A stretch of DNA of 64,000 nucleotides from Candidatus Aminicenantota bacterium. Its GTDB lineage: Bacteria > Acidobacteriota > Aminicenantia > Aminicenantales > Aminicenantaceae. The notes below the pieces were generated by a model. It had not been told where the DNA came from and made no database searches. It worked only from the letters and a program-made list of their open reading frames with translations. The stretch spans positions 680,228-744,227 of the forward strand of contig CP070825.1 in the NCBI GenBank assembly GCA_020344415.1, given 5' to 3'. Every line of letters starts with the position of its first letter. The first letter of the stretch is position 1. The position numbers and the translations under genes are program-made. Positions 17,821 to 26,276 of the stretch are shown here, piece by piece.

Positions 17821-17902
17821 TGTCTTACATTTATATATAAATAAAATTCAAAGAATAAATCAAATAAAAATTCTCAAGAAAAGTAAAAAATCACCCCACA
17901 AA

Positions 17903-17920
17903 ATCACACTTTAGTGTGAT
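17903..17920. promoter_or_regulatory. Perfect 18-bp palindrome, candidate operator
   Basis: ATCACACT and AGTGTGAT flank TT without mismatch. It is about 80 bp upstream of the minus-strand secreted-protein gene and 270 bp upstream of tetR, so it more likely serves the former. It has no T-tract of terminator type. Confidence 0.55.
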
Positions 17921-17986
17921 GAGATATTTCTGATATCTTTATACAGTCATAAGGAAGTATCCTCAAAACCACGATGCAGAAACAGT

Positions 17987-18041
17987 CAGGCAAGCTGATG
18001 AGGAAGCCATCCGGAGGCGGACTGACGAGTCAGCTTGTCTG
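17987..18041. other. Possible structured RNA or remnant: 12-bp stem, 31-nt cap
   Basis: CAGGCAAGCTGA (17987-17998) pairs with TCAGCTTGTCTG (18030-18041), with one G-U pair. The enclosed 31 nt (GC-richer, containing GCCATCCGGAGGC) may fold further. It does not match a riboswitch class I know. A worn mobile-element fragment is equally possible. Confidence 0.4.
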
Positions 18042-18094
18042 TATGCTTTTGAAACTGCCACGGGAATAAGATGCTTATAAGAACAATAGATGTG

Positions 18095-18123
18095 TTGACA
18101 AAACGCAAAAGCCATGATATCTT
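18095..18123 (+). promoter_or_regulatory. Predicted promoter of the tetR-tolC-mfp-RND operon
   Basis: TTGACA (18095-18100) and TATCTT (18118-18123) with 17 bp spacing. Two operator-like palindromes lie immediately downstream, where a bound repressor would block initiation. Confidence 0.65.
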
Positions 18124-18131
18124 AACTAATC

Positions 18132-18169
18132 AGTTTAGTATTTAAACTACAAAGTTTAGAAATCAAACT
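18132..18169. promoter_or_regulatory. Two tandem palindromes, probable TetR operators
   Basis: AGTTTA-5 nt-TAAACT (18132-18137 and 18143-18148) is followed by AGTTT-7 nt-AAACT (18153-18157 and 18165-18169). They sit between the -10 box and the tetR start, the expected place for autorepression. Confidence 0.65.
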
Positions 18170-18176
18170 AAGGAAT

Positions 18177-18851
18177 ATGATAATGAAAAAAAGAGACCTT
18201 CGTAGCGAAAGAGAGCAGCATAGGCGCGAGGAAAACAAGGAGTATATTTTGAGTGCATCAGAGTCTGTATTCGCGAAAAAAGGATTCAGTTTCGCCACTA
18301 TGGATGACATAGCAGAAGGGGCACAGTTCTCGAAGGCAACAATCTATCATTATTTCAAGAGCAAAAAAGAGATATTTTTTGAAATCATGTTAAAAAGCCT
18401 TGACGAGATGAACAGCGAGCTGGAGAGGATTCAAAAAAAAAAGACGAGCGCCGCTAAGAAATTAAAAGAAATCGTGCGTTTTACTTTTGACTTTTTTGAA
18501 CGGAAGGAAAACATTTATCGTATTTTTCTAATGGAAAGAGAGTTAATGCAGAAATTTTTCAGATTCATGGATGAAAAGCAAAAGCCAGCCTCAAGTAACC
18601 AGGATTTAGAGTATATAAGAAAACACAATATAAAAAAGAAGGTTCTGGTTGAAGTGATTCGACAGACTCTAGAAGAAGGCATGCAATCCGGAGAATTCAG
18701 AAGGATGGATGTCACGGATACTGCAACAGCGTTCACGTCGCTAGTCCATGGGTTTTATTTCACGAGGTTTTGGCGTGAGAAAAGGTATGACCTCAAAGAC
18801 TGTACAAACTTGATCCACAGCATCTTTCTTAGAGGGATCAAGAAAGCTTGA
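18177..18851 (+). CDS. TetR family transcriptional repressor
   Basis: A 224-residue TetR-type regulator with the N-terminal helix-turn-helix FATMDDIAEGAQFSKATIYH and the usual YFKSKKEIFFEIM extension. The C-terminal helical ligand domain is divergent and Lys-rich. It is first in an operon with tolC-like, membrane-fusion and RND genes, so it probably represses the pump and itself through the tandem palindromes at 18132-18169. The start could be ATG 18177 or the ATG two codons on (MKKRDLRSEREQH). Inducer unknown. Confidence 0.93.
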   Translation: MIMKKRDLRSEREQHRREENKEYILSASESVFAKKGFSFATMDDIAEGAQFSKATIYHYFKSKKEIFFEIMLKSLDEMNSELERIQKKKTSAAKKLKEIVRFTFDFFERKENIYRIFLMERELMQKFFRFMDEKQKPASSNQDLEYIRKHNIKKKVLVEVIRQTLEEGMQSGEFRRMDVTDTATAFTSLVHGFYFTRFWREKRYDLKDCTNLIHSIFLRGIKKA

Positions 18852-18865
18852 AAAGGAGAATCGTT

Positions 18866-20194
18866 ATGAAGAAGGCAAAAAGTATAATTTTGGTTCTCTT
18901 AATGTGTCTGATTGTTGGGAGGTTTTCATTTTCGCAGGAAAGGATGACCCTAACACTTGAAGATACAATTAGCTTGGCACTTTCCCAGAATCCTTACCAC
19001 TTGGCTTCAGGGGAGAGGGTTGTGGCAGCCAAGGCAATGGTCAGAGAAGCGGCAGCAAATTTTTTCCCTGCTCTGAATGCACAGGGACTCCATACCCTTG
19101 ATGAGAAAGTTTTCAGCCTGGAATTTCCAGATCCTCTTACGGGTAAATCGCAGAGGGTTACCCTCGACTTTACAAGAGATTACCAGTTCACATTCTCTCT
19201 CTCTCTGCCTCTTTTCACCGGCGGCCGTTTGGTCTCTGGCTTTAAACAAGCCAAATATAATCTCCTTTCCACAGAAGAGGGCGCAAGACAGTCTGAGCAT
19301 GCGACTGTTTTTAACGCCAAAACAGCTTTCTATGGATGTCTGCTTGCCAAGGAGTTTGTCAAAGTAGCAGAGGAAGCTGTAGAAGTCGCTGAAAAGCATT
19401 TAAAAAATGTAAAGAGCTTATATGAGGTGGGCATGGCTTCGAAGTTTGACATGTTGAGATCAGAGGTACAAGTGGCCAACCTGAAGCCTCAGCTGATTAA
19501 GGCCAGAAACAACCTGGAAATTAATAAACTCGGCTTAAAGACCCTGTTGGGTATAGACCTTTCTCAACCGCTTGATATAAAAGGAGAATTAATCTACGAG
19601 GAGTCGGAGCCTGACTTAGAGGATTGTTTGGCCAAGGCTCTTCGCAATCGCCCAGAAGTCAGCCGGCTCAATTATCAAAAGAAGATGGCCGAACAGACAG
19701 TGAAGTTGGCCCGAGCAGCAGATTTTCCCACTGTTGCTATATCCGGTACCTATAATTTTTGGGCGGATAAATTAAGTTTCAAAAAGGACACATGGCAAAG
19801 TTTCTATGCCGTTAATCTTGTTTTGAATGTACCTATTTTCAACGGCTTTTCGGCTTCTGCTCGAGTGGCCCAATCGAAAGCCGCGATCAGAGAACTTGAG
19901 TTTACCAGAAAAGGTCTTGAGGAGATGGTGGACTTCGAAGTCAGGCAGGCTATCCTGAATTTGAAAGAAGCTAAAGAATCCCTTCTTTCTCAGGAAAAAA
20001 ATGTAGAACAGGCTCAGGAAAGTCTTCGGATTGCTGAATTGAATTTTTCTGAAGGCCTGGCAACTACTCTCGATGTCAGTTCAGCTCAAGCCGCCCTATC
20101 CCAGGCAAAAACAAATTACACTCAAGCATTGTTTGACTATGTCGTATCTCTGGCTCAGTTGGATAAAGCCATGGGAGTCGGGGAAAATAAGTAG
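18866..20194 (+). CDS. TolC-like outer-membrane efflux channel protein
   Basis: A 442-residue outer-membrane factor starting at ATG 18866, with AAGGAG at 18853-18858; a TTG at 18848 that overlaps tetR is less likely. A signal peptide (MKKAKSIILVLLMCLIVGRFS) precedes two structurally similar halves with long coiled-coil helices (VKSLYEVGMASKFDMLRSEV; AELNFSEGLATTLDVSSAQA), the classic TolC duplicated motif. With the next two genes it completes a tripartite pump. Confidence 0.93.
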   Translation: MKKAKSIILVLLMCLIVGRFSFSQERMTLTLEDTISLALSQNPYHLASGERVVAAKAMVREAAANFFPALNAQGLHTLDEKVFSLEFPDPLTGKSQRVTLDFTRDYQFTFSLSLPLFTGGRLVSGFKQAKYNLLSTEEGARQSEHATVFNAKTAFYGCLLAKEFVKVAEEAVEVAEKHLKNVKSLYEVGMASKFDMLRSEVQVANLKPQLIKARNNLEINKLGLKTLLGIDLSQPLDIKGELIYEESEPDLEDCLAKALRNRPEVSRLNYQKKMAEQTVKLARAADFPTVAISGTYNFWADKLSFKKDTWQSFYAVNLVLNVPIFNGFSASARVAQSKAAIRELEFTRKGLEEMVDFEVRQAILNLKEAKESLLSQEKNVEQAQESLRIAELNFSEGLATTLDVSSAQAALSQAKTNYTQALFDYVVSLAQLDKAMGVGENK

Positions 20195-20235
20195 ATAATA
20201 TTGAAAGCATTCATAAAGATATATGGAGGAATCGA

Positions 20236-21348
20236 ATGAAAAAGATAATGACAGCAAAAATATTGGTTGTTCTGTTTCTTTTCTTTACACTTTTTTCCTG
20301 TAAGCCTCCAGGCCAACAAGAAGAACCTCAGGAAGAAGCTTTCGGTGCAGCACCGGTTAAGGTTTTTAAAGTAAAGAAACAGAGAATTTCCGAGAAGCTT
20401 CTTTATACAGGAACCATAGAAGCGTGGAAGAAAACGAATATCACTCCTGATATCGGAGGAAAGATTGCGCGCATACATGTTGAAGAAGGAGACAGAGTCA
20501 GAAAAGGACAGCTATTAGCTGAAATGGATACGCGGGCCATACGTCTCCAGCTAAAGCAAGCAGAGGCGGCGTCAGCCGTTGCCGAAGCCAATTACAATGA
20601 TGCCAAGCGGAACAATGAGAGGATGGACCGTCTGCTCAAGGAAAAGGCAGTTTCTGACCAGCAGCATGAAAAAATCAAACTGGCATTTGAGGCAGCCGAA
20701 GCACAGCTTCAACAGACGAGAGCAGCTCTAAATTTGGCTCAGCACAACCTTGATGTCTCTCTTATGAAGGCACCCTTCAGTGGAGTCATTGCCTCTAAGA
20801 ATGCAGAAGTAGGAGACGTTATCAATCCCATGATGGGAGGTTTCTCTACTGTGAGTGGCGTTCTGACACTGATGGATTTCTCTCGCATAAAGATTGAAAT
20901 AGATGCGTCTCATCAGGATATAGTTCTCATAAAAAAGGGCCAGCCTGCTCTTCTTAAAGTAGCAGCTTTTCCAGATGAAATATTTAAAGGAAGTGTGAGC
21001 TTAGTAAATCTGACCGCAGACCCTTCGACCAAGAAGTTTAAAGTCGAAGTGTCAGTTAATAATCCTGATTTCGTCTTGAGGCCGAACACATTCGGGGAAG
21101 TGACGCTCGAAGTCAGCACCCACGAAAATGCCCTCGTGATTCCCCAGAAAGCCGTACTCGAGCACACGTATGTTTTTGTCGTTCGGAAAGATAATATTGC
21201 AGAGAGAAAGGAAATAACTCTTGGCCTTCAAAATTCAGACAGGATAGAAATTGTTCAAGGGCTTAAAGAGGGAGATCTGGTTGTCGTTGAAGGGAACTAC
21301 GGCCTTGAGGATGGGGCTAAATTAGACATTAAAGAGGTAATAGAATGA
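20236..21348 (+). CDS. RND efflux periplasmic adaptor (membrane fusion) lipoprotein
   Basis: A 370-residue adaptor. The N-terminus is a lipoprotein signal with a lipobox near Leu-Phe-Ser-Cys (Cys about 29). It has the biotinyl-lipoyl half-motif KIARIHVEEGDRVRKGQLLA, an alpha-hairpin (ADTRAIRLQLKQAEAASAVA-type coiled coil), the second lipoyl half LMKAPFSGVIASKNAEVGD and a C-terminal beta-barrel (ALVIPQKAVLEHTYVFVV). It bridges TolC and the pump. The gene overlaps the RND gene by 4 bp. Confidence 0.94.
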   Translation: MKKIMTAKILVVLFLFFTLFSCKPPGQQEEPQEEAFGAAPVKVFKVKKQRISEKLLYTGTIEAWKKTNITPDIGGKIARIHVEEGDRVRKGQLLAEMDTRAIRLQLKQAEAASAVAEANYNDAKRNNERMDRLLKEKAVSDQQHEKIKLAFEAAEAQLQQTRAALNLAQHNLDVSLMKAPFSGVIASKNAEVGDVINPMMGGFSTVSGVLTLMDFSRIKIEIDASHQDIVLIKKGQPALLKVAAFPDEIFKGSVSLVNLTADPSTKKFKVEVSVNNPDFVLRPNTFGEVTLEVSTHENALVIPQKAVLEHTYVFVVRKDNIAERKEITLGLQNSDRIEIVQGLKEGDLVVVEGNYGLEDGAKLDIKEVIE

Positions 21349-24300
21349 AAATACCAGAATTTTCAGTTAATCGAAAAGTAACAACGGCCATGATGGCCAT
21401 GATTCTGGTTGTGTTTGGATTGATTGCCTTTACTACTCTCGGTTTAGATTTTATGCCCGACATCGAGTTTCCAACAGTGTCGGTCGTCACAACTTACACA
21501 GGTGCTTCCTCTGAAGACATTGAAAACACAATCACAAGACCATTGGAGCAAATCATAAACACTATCGGACGGGTAAAAAAAGTCACTTCTATGACAATAG
21601 AAGGAGCATCGGTCATCATGACTGAGTTTGAGTGGGGAACAAATCTTGATTTCGCAGCTCAGGATATCAGAGACCAGCTCGGTCTCTACCGAAATTTTAT
21701 TCCTGAAGAGGCGAGTGATCCCCTTGTGGTTAAATTCGACCTCGGTCAGTTTCCCATCATTTTTGGCGGCATAACAGCCAACCGGCCTACTTTTGAGCTG
21801 AAAGAGTTGATAGAGGATGAAGTGGCACCGCGGTTAGAAAGGATTGACGGCGTGGCTTCGGCTCAAGTGTTTTCAATGGATACAAGGGAAATCTTGGTAG
21901 ATATAGATAAGGCTGCCCTTGAATCCCTCAATATTTCGCTGGACCAGATTCTTTTGACACTAAGTATGGAAAACCTGAATCTTCCTGGAGGGCGTGTTGT
22001 CGAGAGGCATTCCGAATTTCTTGTAAGGACCCTTGGAGAATTCAAAACACTGGACGATATAAGGAATACGATCGTTGGCTCAACCCAAACTGGCCAGCCC
22101 GTGTACTTAACAGATGTAGCTGATGTCAGGGATACCTTGAAAGAGACCCGTTTTATGGGCCGAATACAGGGACAAAAAGGAATCTTCTATATCATCAGCA
22201 AACGGTCTGGAGCAAATACTGTGACTACAGCCCAGGCAGTCAATGAGGAGCTCGAAAGAATCAAAAAAACCCTTCCACCAGACATCACATTCTTTCCCTT
22301 TATGGATCAATCAGATATGATCATGAGGACCATTCGGAGGACAGGAAACAATGCACTGGTTGGTGGAATCCTGGCCATATTTTTTATCTTTGTCTTCCTC
22401 CGCAACTGGCGTCCAACAGTTACCATTGCCCTGGCAATTCCTCTCTCAGTAATTACTACCTTTATCGCGTTTTACCTTGCGGGCTATACAATAAATATGT
22501 TGACTCTTGGCGGCTTGGCATTAGGCATTGGTATGTTGGTCGATAATGCGATCGTGGTTATCGAAAATATCTTTCGACACATTGAAGAAGGGAAAAATCG
22601 AGAGGAGGCTTCTAAAAGAGGTGCCTCTGAGGTTGGGATGGCCATCACTGCATCAACTTTGACGACTATTGCTGTCTTTTTCCCTATGGTGTTTGCTCAG
22701 GGAATCACGGGAAAACTGACCCGCGGACTAGCTTTAGCTATAGCTTTTTCCTTACTCGCATCGCTCTTTGTAGCTCTCACGATTGTTCCTATGGTGGCTT
22801 CCGTTCTGTTCAAGGCAAATAATAAAAATAACAACAAGGTAACAGAGACAAAAAAGAAGGTGTCAAGGGAGTTTGGAAAAGCCAGAAACTTTTACAGGAG
22901 AATACTCCATCGTGCTCTTCAGAGAAGATGGTGGGTTCTTGGAGGAGTCACGGGCCTGCTCATCCTCTCTTTTGCTATTGTTCCTTTCCTGGGAACAGAA
23001 TTCATGCCTTCTGTTGACAGGGAGATGATCATCCTTTCGGTCAAGATGCCGGTGGGAACGTCTCTTGATGAGACAAACCGTGTCGTAACAATGGTGGAGG
23101 ACTTGATGGTCGAGCGGCCTGAAGTGGAAACAGTTTCCGCTCAAATCGGGTCTCAAGCCGAGGAGAGTCCTGCCGATATGGCTGGAGGATTTTCTACCAC
23201 AGGTTCTCATGAGGGGCTCGTCTGGGTTGGATTGGTAAAAAAGAGCGAAAGAGATTTATCGGATAAAGAGGTTATGGAAGAGATTCGAGCGAAACTCCCC
23301 AAATTGAAAGACGTCAGGTTTGAAGTCCTTGACATGGGACAAGCTTTTTCGGGAACACAAGCGCCGGTAGAAATTAAGATATTCGGAAAAGAGATAAGCC
23401 TGCTCAAAGAGATTGCCAGTAACATGGTCGAGCGAATACAAGATGTGGAAGGATTAAGGGACGTCACCCATTCATTGGCTGAGGGGAAACCCGAGTATCA
23501 CATCAAAATCGACCGGGAAAGGGCTTCCCGAATGGGATTGAAGGTGAGTCAGGTGGCCAACTCGATTCAGACTGCAGCTTTGGGTAAAGTAGCAACGCGG
23601 TTTCGAGAAGGCAATGAAGAGATTGACATAAGAGTCCGGTTCAGAGAAAGATTCAGGGACAGCCTTGAAGATATCAAAAATATTCCTATCATGACGCCGC
23701 TAAACAATATGGTCAGCCTGGAGCAGGTTGCATCCATTTCAGAGGGAGAAGGTCCTATCCGAATAACAAGAGAGAACCAGGCAAGAGAAGTGACTGTTTC
23801 TGCAAATATTGCGGGGAGAGATTTAGGAAGTGTAGTGAGAGATATTAAAGGGAGAACAGGTGAAATAGAGAGAGGGCTTCCGCCTGGGTATTTTATAGAA
23901 TTCGGTGGTCAATTTGAACAGATGCAGGAAGCTTTTATTATCATGGCGGGAGCGTTTGCGCTGGCAATACTCTTGGTCTACATGATCATGGCTTCCCAGT
24001 TCGAATCCTTTCGCCATCCCTTTGTGATAATGTTCACAATTCCCCTTGCTATTATCGGAGTAATCCTGGCCTTGCTATTAACAGGTAAACCTATAAGCCT
24101 TCCAGTGCTGATCGGTTTTATCATGCTGGGCGGGATTGCCGTTAACAACGGTATAGTGATGGTGGACTATATCAACCAATTAAAGCGAAGAGGGGTAGAG
24201 ATAAAAGAGGCTATTCTTCAAGCGTGCACTGTTCGGTTGCGTCCTGTTTTGATTACAGCTTTCACGACAATCTTGGGGATGATGCCCATGGCACTGAGTG

Positions 24301-24446
24301 TGTCAGAAGGGGCAGAGTTTAGAGCACCGATGGCAGTTACGGTCGTTGGTGGATTGTTCGCGACAACATTCCTGACGCTCTTTATCGTCCCCATTATCTA
24401 CAGCTTGTTTAATCGGGTCAAATTTAAAAAAGAAAAAATTAGATAA
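21345..24446 (+). CDS. RND family efflux transporter permease
   Basis: A 1033-residue pump of AcrB/HAE length. The N-terminal TM1 region and PDIEFPTVSVVTTYTGASSE are typical; the proton-relay Asp is in ALGIGMLVDNAIVVIENIF; the second half repeats the fold with IGFIMLGGIAVNNGIVMVDY and the GAEFRAPMAVTVVGGL segment. It exports drugs or lipophilic compounds using the proton (or cation) gradient. It ends the operon, and 3 bases after its stop a family C palindrome can act as a terminator hairpin. Confidence 0.96.
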   Translation: MKIPEFSVNRKVTTAMMAMILVVFGLIAFTTLGLDFMPDIEFPTVSVVTTYTGASSEDIENTITRPLEQIINTIGRVKKVTSMTIEGASVIMTEFEWGTNLDFAAQDIRDQLGLYRNFIPEEASDPLVVKFDLGQFPIIFGGITANRPTFELKELIEDEVAPRLERIDGVASAQVFSMDTREILVDIDKAALESLNISLDQILLTLSMENLNLPGGRVVERHSEFLVRTLGEFKTLDDIRNTIVGSTQTGQPVYLTDVADVRDTLKETRFMGRIQGQKGIFYIISKRSGANTVTTAQAVNEELERIKKTLPPDITFFPFMDQSDMIMRTIRRTGNNALVGGILAIFFIFVFLRNWRPTVTIALAIPLSVITTFIAFYLAGYTINMLTLGGLALGIGMLVDNAIVVIENIFRHIEEGKNREEASKRGASEVGMAITASTLTTIAVFFPMVFAQGITGKLTRGLALAIAFSLLASLFVALTIVPMVASVLFKANNKNNNKVTETKKKVSREFGKARNFYRRILHRALQRRWWVLGGVTGLLILSFAIVPFLGTEFMPSVDREMIILSVKMPVGTSLDETNRVVTMVEDLMVERPEVETVSAQIGSQAEESPADMAGGFSTTGSHEGLVWVGLVKKSERDLSDKEVMEEIRAKLPKLKDVRFEVLDMGQAFSGTQAPVEIKIFGKEISLLKEIASNMVERIQDVEGLRDVTHSLAEGKPEYHIKIDRERASRMGLKVSQVANSIQTAALGKVATRFREGNEEIDIRVRFRERFRDSLEDIKNIPIMTPLNNMVSLEQVASISEGEGPIRITRENQAREVTVSANIAGRDLGSVVRDIKGRTGEIERGLPPGYFIEFGGQFEQMQEAFIIMAGAFALAILLVYMIMASQFESFRHPFVIMFTIPLAIIGVILALLLTGKPISLPVLIGFIMLGGIAVNNGIVMVDYINQLKRRGVEIKEAILQACTVRLRPVLITAFTTILGMMPMALSVSEGAEFRAPMAVTVVGGLFATTFLTLFIVPIIYSLFNRVKFKKEKIR

Positions 24447-24467
24447 AAAGGGGACAGTCCCCTTTTT
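24445..24467 (+). terminator. Family C palindrome acting as likely intrinsic terminator of the efflux operon
   Basis: AAAAAGGGGAC and GTCCCCTTTTT are exact reverse complements around a single A, so the RNA forms a strong hairpin ending in a U run. It overlaps the RND stop codon region and is the left end of a larger family C element. Confidence 0.6.
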
Positions 24468-24575
24468 GATTTGTACACTTTTCTGTCATTGCGAGGAATG
24501 AAGAAGATCGCCACGCTGTGCTCGCAACAGGCTGCGCAATCTCTCTTGTTGGCAAAGAAGTAGCCTGTCTCCTTA
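24445..24575. repeat. Composite C-B-C repeat element between converging genes
   Basis: The left family C end is at 24445-24467, a family B core (TCTGTCATTGCGAGGAATGA) at about 24482-24545, and the inverted right end AAGTAGCCTGTCTCCTTA at 24558-24575. The outer edges touch the stop codons of both flanking genes. Confidence 0.75.
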
Positions 24576-25718
24576 TGTCTTATACCTCAGAAAGGCTCCG
24601 ATTTTTCCATATCTATTCAATTTTGAAGGGGCGGTGATATGCTTTACCTGACAATTTTTATCTATGGCAGATTCTACGGCTTCATCAATGACATCCGCTG
24701 AAATATTCGTCTTTATCTGGCAAGAAGGGCAGCGAAGCTTATCGACATACAGAAAGTGGCATTTGGGACAAACCCTTCCTTGTTTAGAGAAGTTGCGGGT
24801 GATTACTAGAGTTTGTACCTCAGCGCGGTTTAAACTCCTGAGGGTTTCCTTTACTCCTGAAGTGGCTAGCCCTCCTTTCTCTATTTCCGAAACAAGTCTA
24901 AGAACAATCTCAGCCTCTTCCTTTTTTATCAGTTTTTTTTCTAATTCAAGGGACTCCTTGAGAACTTGGCTTGGAGAATTGCCGGGTTTTGCTTTGATTC
25001 TGCCTCTTAATCTCTTTTTTAAATAGGGATGAAGGAGCGGCTCAAAATCGGAGAAGTACTCATCGCTGCAGCCAAGGAATAGCCAGTCGAAGTTATTTTT
25101 CTTAAAAAATTCGAATGTTATCTTTGATGCTTTTTTAAAGTAGTCATGAAGGTGGGTTGCAATATGACGTTCTATCCGTTTTGATTCATAACCTTCCCAG
25201 CCTCCCTCTCTGACTCGGCTTGGCACTTCCTCGATGATGCTTTTAAGCAGAGAGATTTCTCCCATGAAAACCTCATACCATTTGGCTTCGCGCCGGTCGA
25301 GTGTCAGTACGCAAATTCCGTGGTGTTCGTCCAGAATAGCAGAGAGAAGGCGAACATAGGGATTTTGGTCGAATATAACCCTGTTCCGCGGAGAGTCAGG
25401 GAGATTGAAGACCTGCCAGAGATCCTGGCCACTCGAGGAAAATATTGCCAATCCTGCGAAATTATAAGAAGAGAGTTGCTGGGAGCAGAAACGATTAATT
25501 TTGTCCATATCTTTATGGAGGGATTCTTTTTTTCCCTTGCTTATATCCATCTGGTCAATATGCGATTTTTCATTGTTGATAAGATTTTTAAATGAGAGAT
25601 TTATTTCCTTTTTATTCAGATTGCTTTTGTCTGTGTTGAGATAGAAGGAAGTTGTTAGAAAATCTCCATTTTTAGATTTGGAGAGCTTTTCAATTTGCTC
25701 CCGACTCGAGAGTTTCAT
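24573..25718 (-). CDS. Bacterial eRF1/Pelota-superfamily (baeRF-like) protein
   Basis: A 381-residue protein resembling the bacterial members of the eukaryotic/archaeal release-factor superfamily. An N-terminal alpha/beta region is followed by a domain with EVPSRVREGGWEGYESKRIE, where Gly-Gly-Trp (172-174) occupies the place of the GGQ loop, then the helix ERHIATHLHDYFKKA. The C-terminal third has a pelota-like nucleotide-fold region and a zinc ribbon (Cys317, Cys320, Cys330, Cys333: CPKCHFLYVDKLRCPSC). Without Gln it is unlikely to hydrolyse peptidyl-tRNA in the canonical way. It is monocistronic. Its stop codon is the first base-pair of the family C right end. Confidence 0.75.
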   Translation of the reverse strand: MKLSSREQIEKLSKSKNGDFLTTSFYLNTDKSNLNKKEINLSFKNLINNEKSHIDQMDISKGKKESLHKDMDKINRFCSQQLSSYNFAGLAIFSSSGQDLWQVFNLPDSPRNRVIFDQNPYVRLLSAILDEHHGICVLTLDRREAKWYEVFMGEISLLKSIIEEVPSRVREGGWEGYESKRIERHIATHLHDYFKKASKITFEFFKKNNFDWLFLGCSDEYFSDFEPLLHPYLKKRLRGRIKAKPGNSPSQVLKESLELEKKLIKKEEAEIVLRLVSEIEKGGLATSGVKETLRSLNRAEVQTLVITRNFSKQGRVCPKCHFLYVDKLRCPSCQIKTNISADVIDEAVESAIDKNCQVKHITAPSKLNRYGKIGAFLRYKT

Positions 25719-26063
25719 CTGGCCTCCTTTAATGATTTTAGAAGATAAGGATAATGCCTATACGCTTCGCAAAATAAAAAAAGAGGATTATAAAACACAA
25801 TTGGATGAGGATACAAGAGAAAAAGGAGTTTCACTTAGTCTTCACAAAAGATAAGAACTGACCTTCCTTTTGTCAAGTAAAATAAATACCAAACCAATGG
25901 GGTCAGGCTTTCATAAGTTTTATAACTGTACTCAAAGAGCATAATCAGATTTAAGTCATTCAGAAGTTATGAAACTTATGAAAGCCTGACCCCAAGGCCT
26001 TTACTCTTTTTAGAGATGAGATTATAATAAAAATCCGATTAAGGTGGCTGAATAAGAATACGT
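25719..26063. repeat. Intergenic region holding family D element D1
   Basis: D1 spans 25899-25993. The left arm begins GGGGTCAGGCTTTCATAAG and the right arm ends CTTATGAAAGCCTGACCCC, with about 35 bp between arms. The rest of the stretch shows no gene. It lies just upstream of tRNA-Leu. Confidence 0.8.
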
Positions 26064-26151
26064 GCGGAAGTGGCGGAATTGGCAGACGCGTAAGCCTCAG
26101 GAGTTTATGGTCGTTTAGACCGTGTGGGTTCGAGTCCCACCTTCCGCACCA
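26064..26151 (+). tRNA. tRNA-Leu (CAG anticodon), CCA encoded
   Basis: The acceptor stem GCGGAAG (26064-26070) pairs with CTTCCGC (26141-26147), followed by discriminator A and CCA. The D arm contains the expected GGCGGAATTGGCAGACGC. The anticodon stem TAAGC/GTTTA encloses the loop CTCAGGA with anticodon CAG. A long variable arm with GGTC/GACC marks a class II tRNA, and the T-arm is TGTGGGTTCGAGTCCCAC. It is flanked by repeats D1 and F1. Confidence 0.97.
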
Positions 26152-26161
26152 CCAACCAATT

Positions 26162-26276
26162 AGGGTCAGGTCTACACTTTTAACTTTTATTTTATAATAT
26201 AATAAATAGGTGCGTGTCTGTTTTCCTGTACCATGAGTCTGAATTGATAAAAAGTTAAAAGTGTAGACCTGACCCT
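26162..26276. repeat. Family F palindromic element F1 before the radical SAM gene
   Basis: The left arm AGGGTCAGGTCTACACTTTT (26162-26181) and its continuation match the right arm ending AAAAGTGTAGACCTGACCCT (26257-26276) exactly as reverse complement over 27 bp. The right end abuts the ATG of the next gene. Confidence 0.85.

Larger units (their letters stand above)
17821..18094. other. Long divergent intergenic region with palindromes
   Basis: This stretch lies between the secreted-protein gene and tetR. It holds a perfect 18-bp palindrome at 17903-17920 and a long inverted repeat at 17987-18041, both listed separately. A frame without an ATG is open from 17934 to 18080 across the inverted repeat; I do not call it a gene. 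Confidence 0.5.

Noticed and set aside
17987-18041. Hammerhead ribozyme or known riboswitch
   Set aside because: It contains CTGATGAG, but the GAAA core and cleavage-site arrangement are missing, and no riboswitch consensus I know fits.
17934-18080. Frame across the inverted repeat upstream of tetR
   Set aside because: No start codon, no family match and the inverted repeat better explains the composition.
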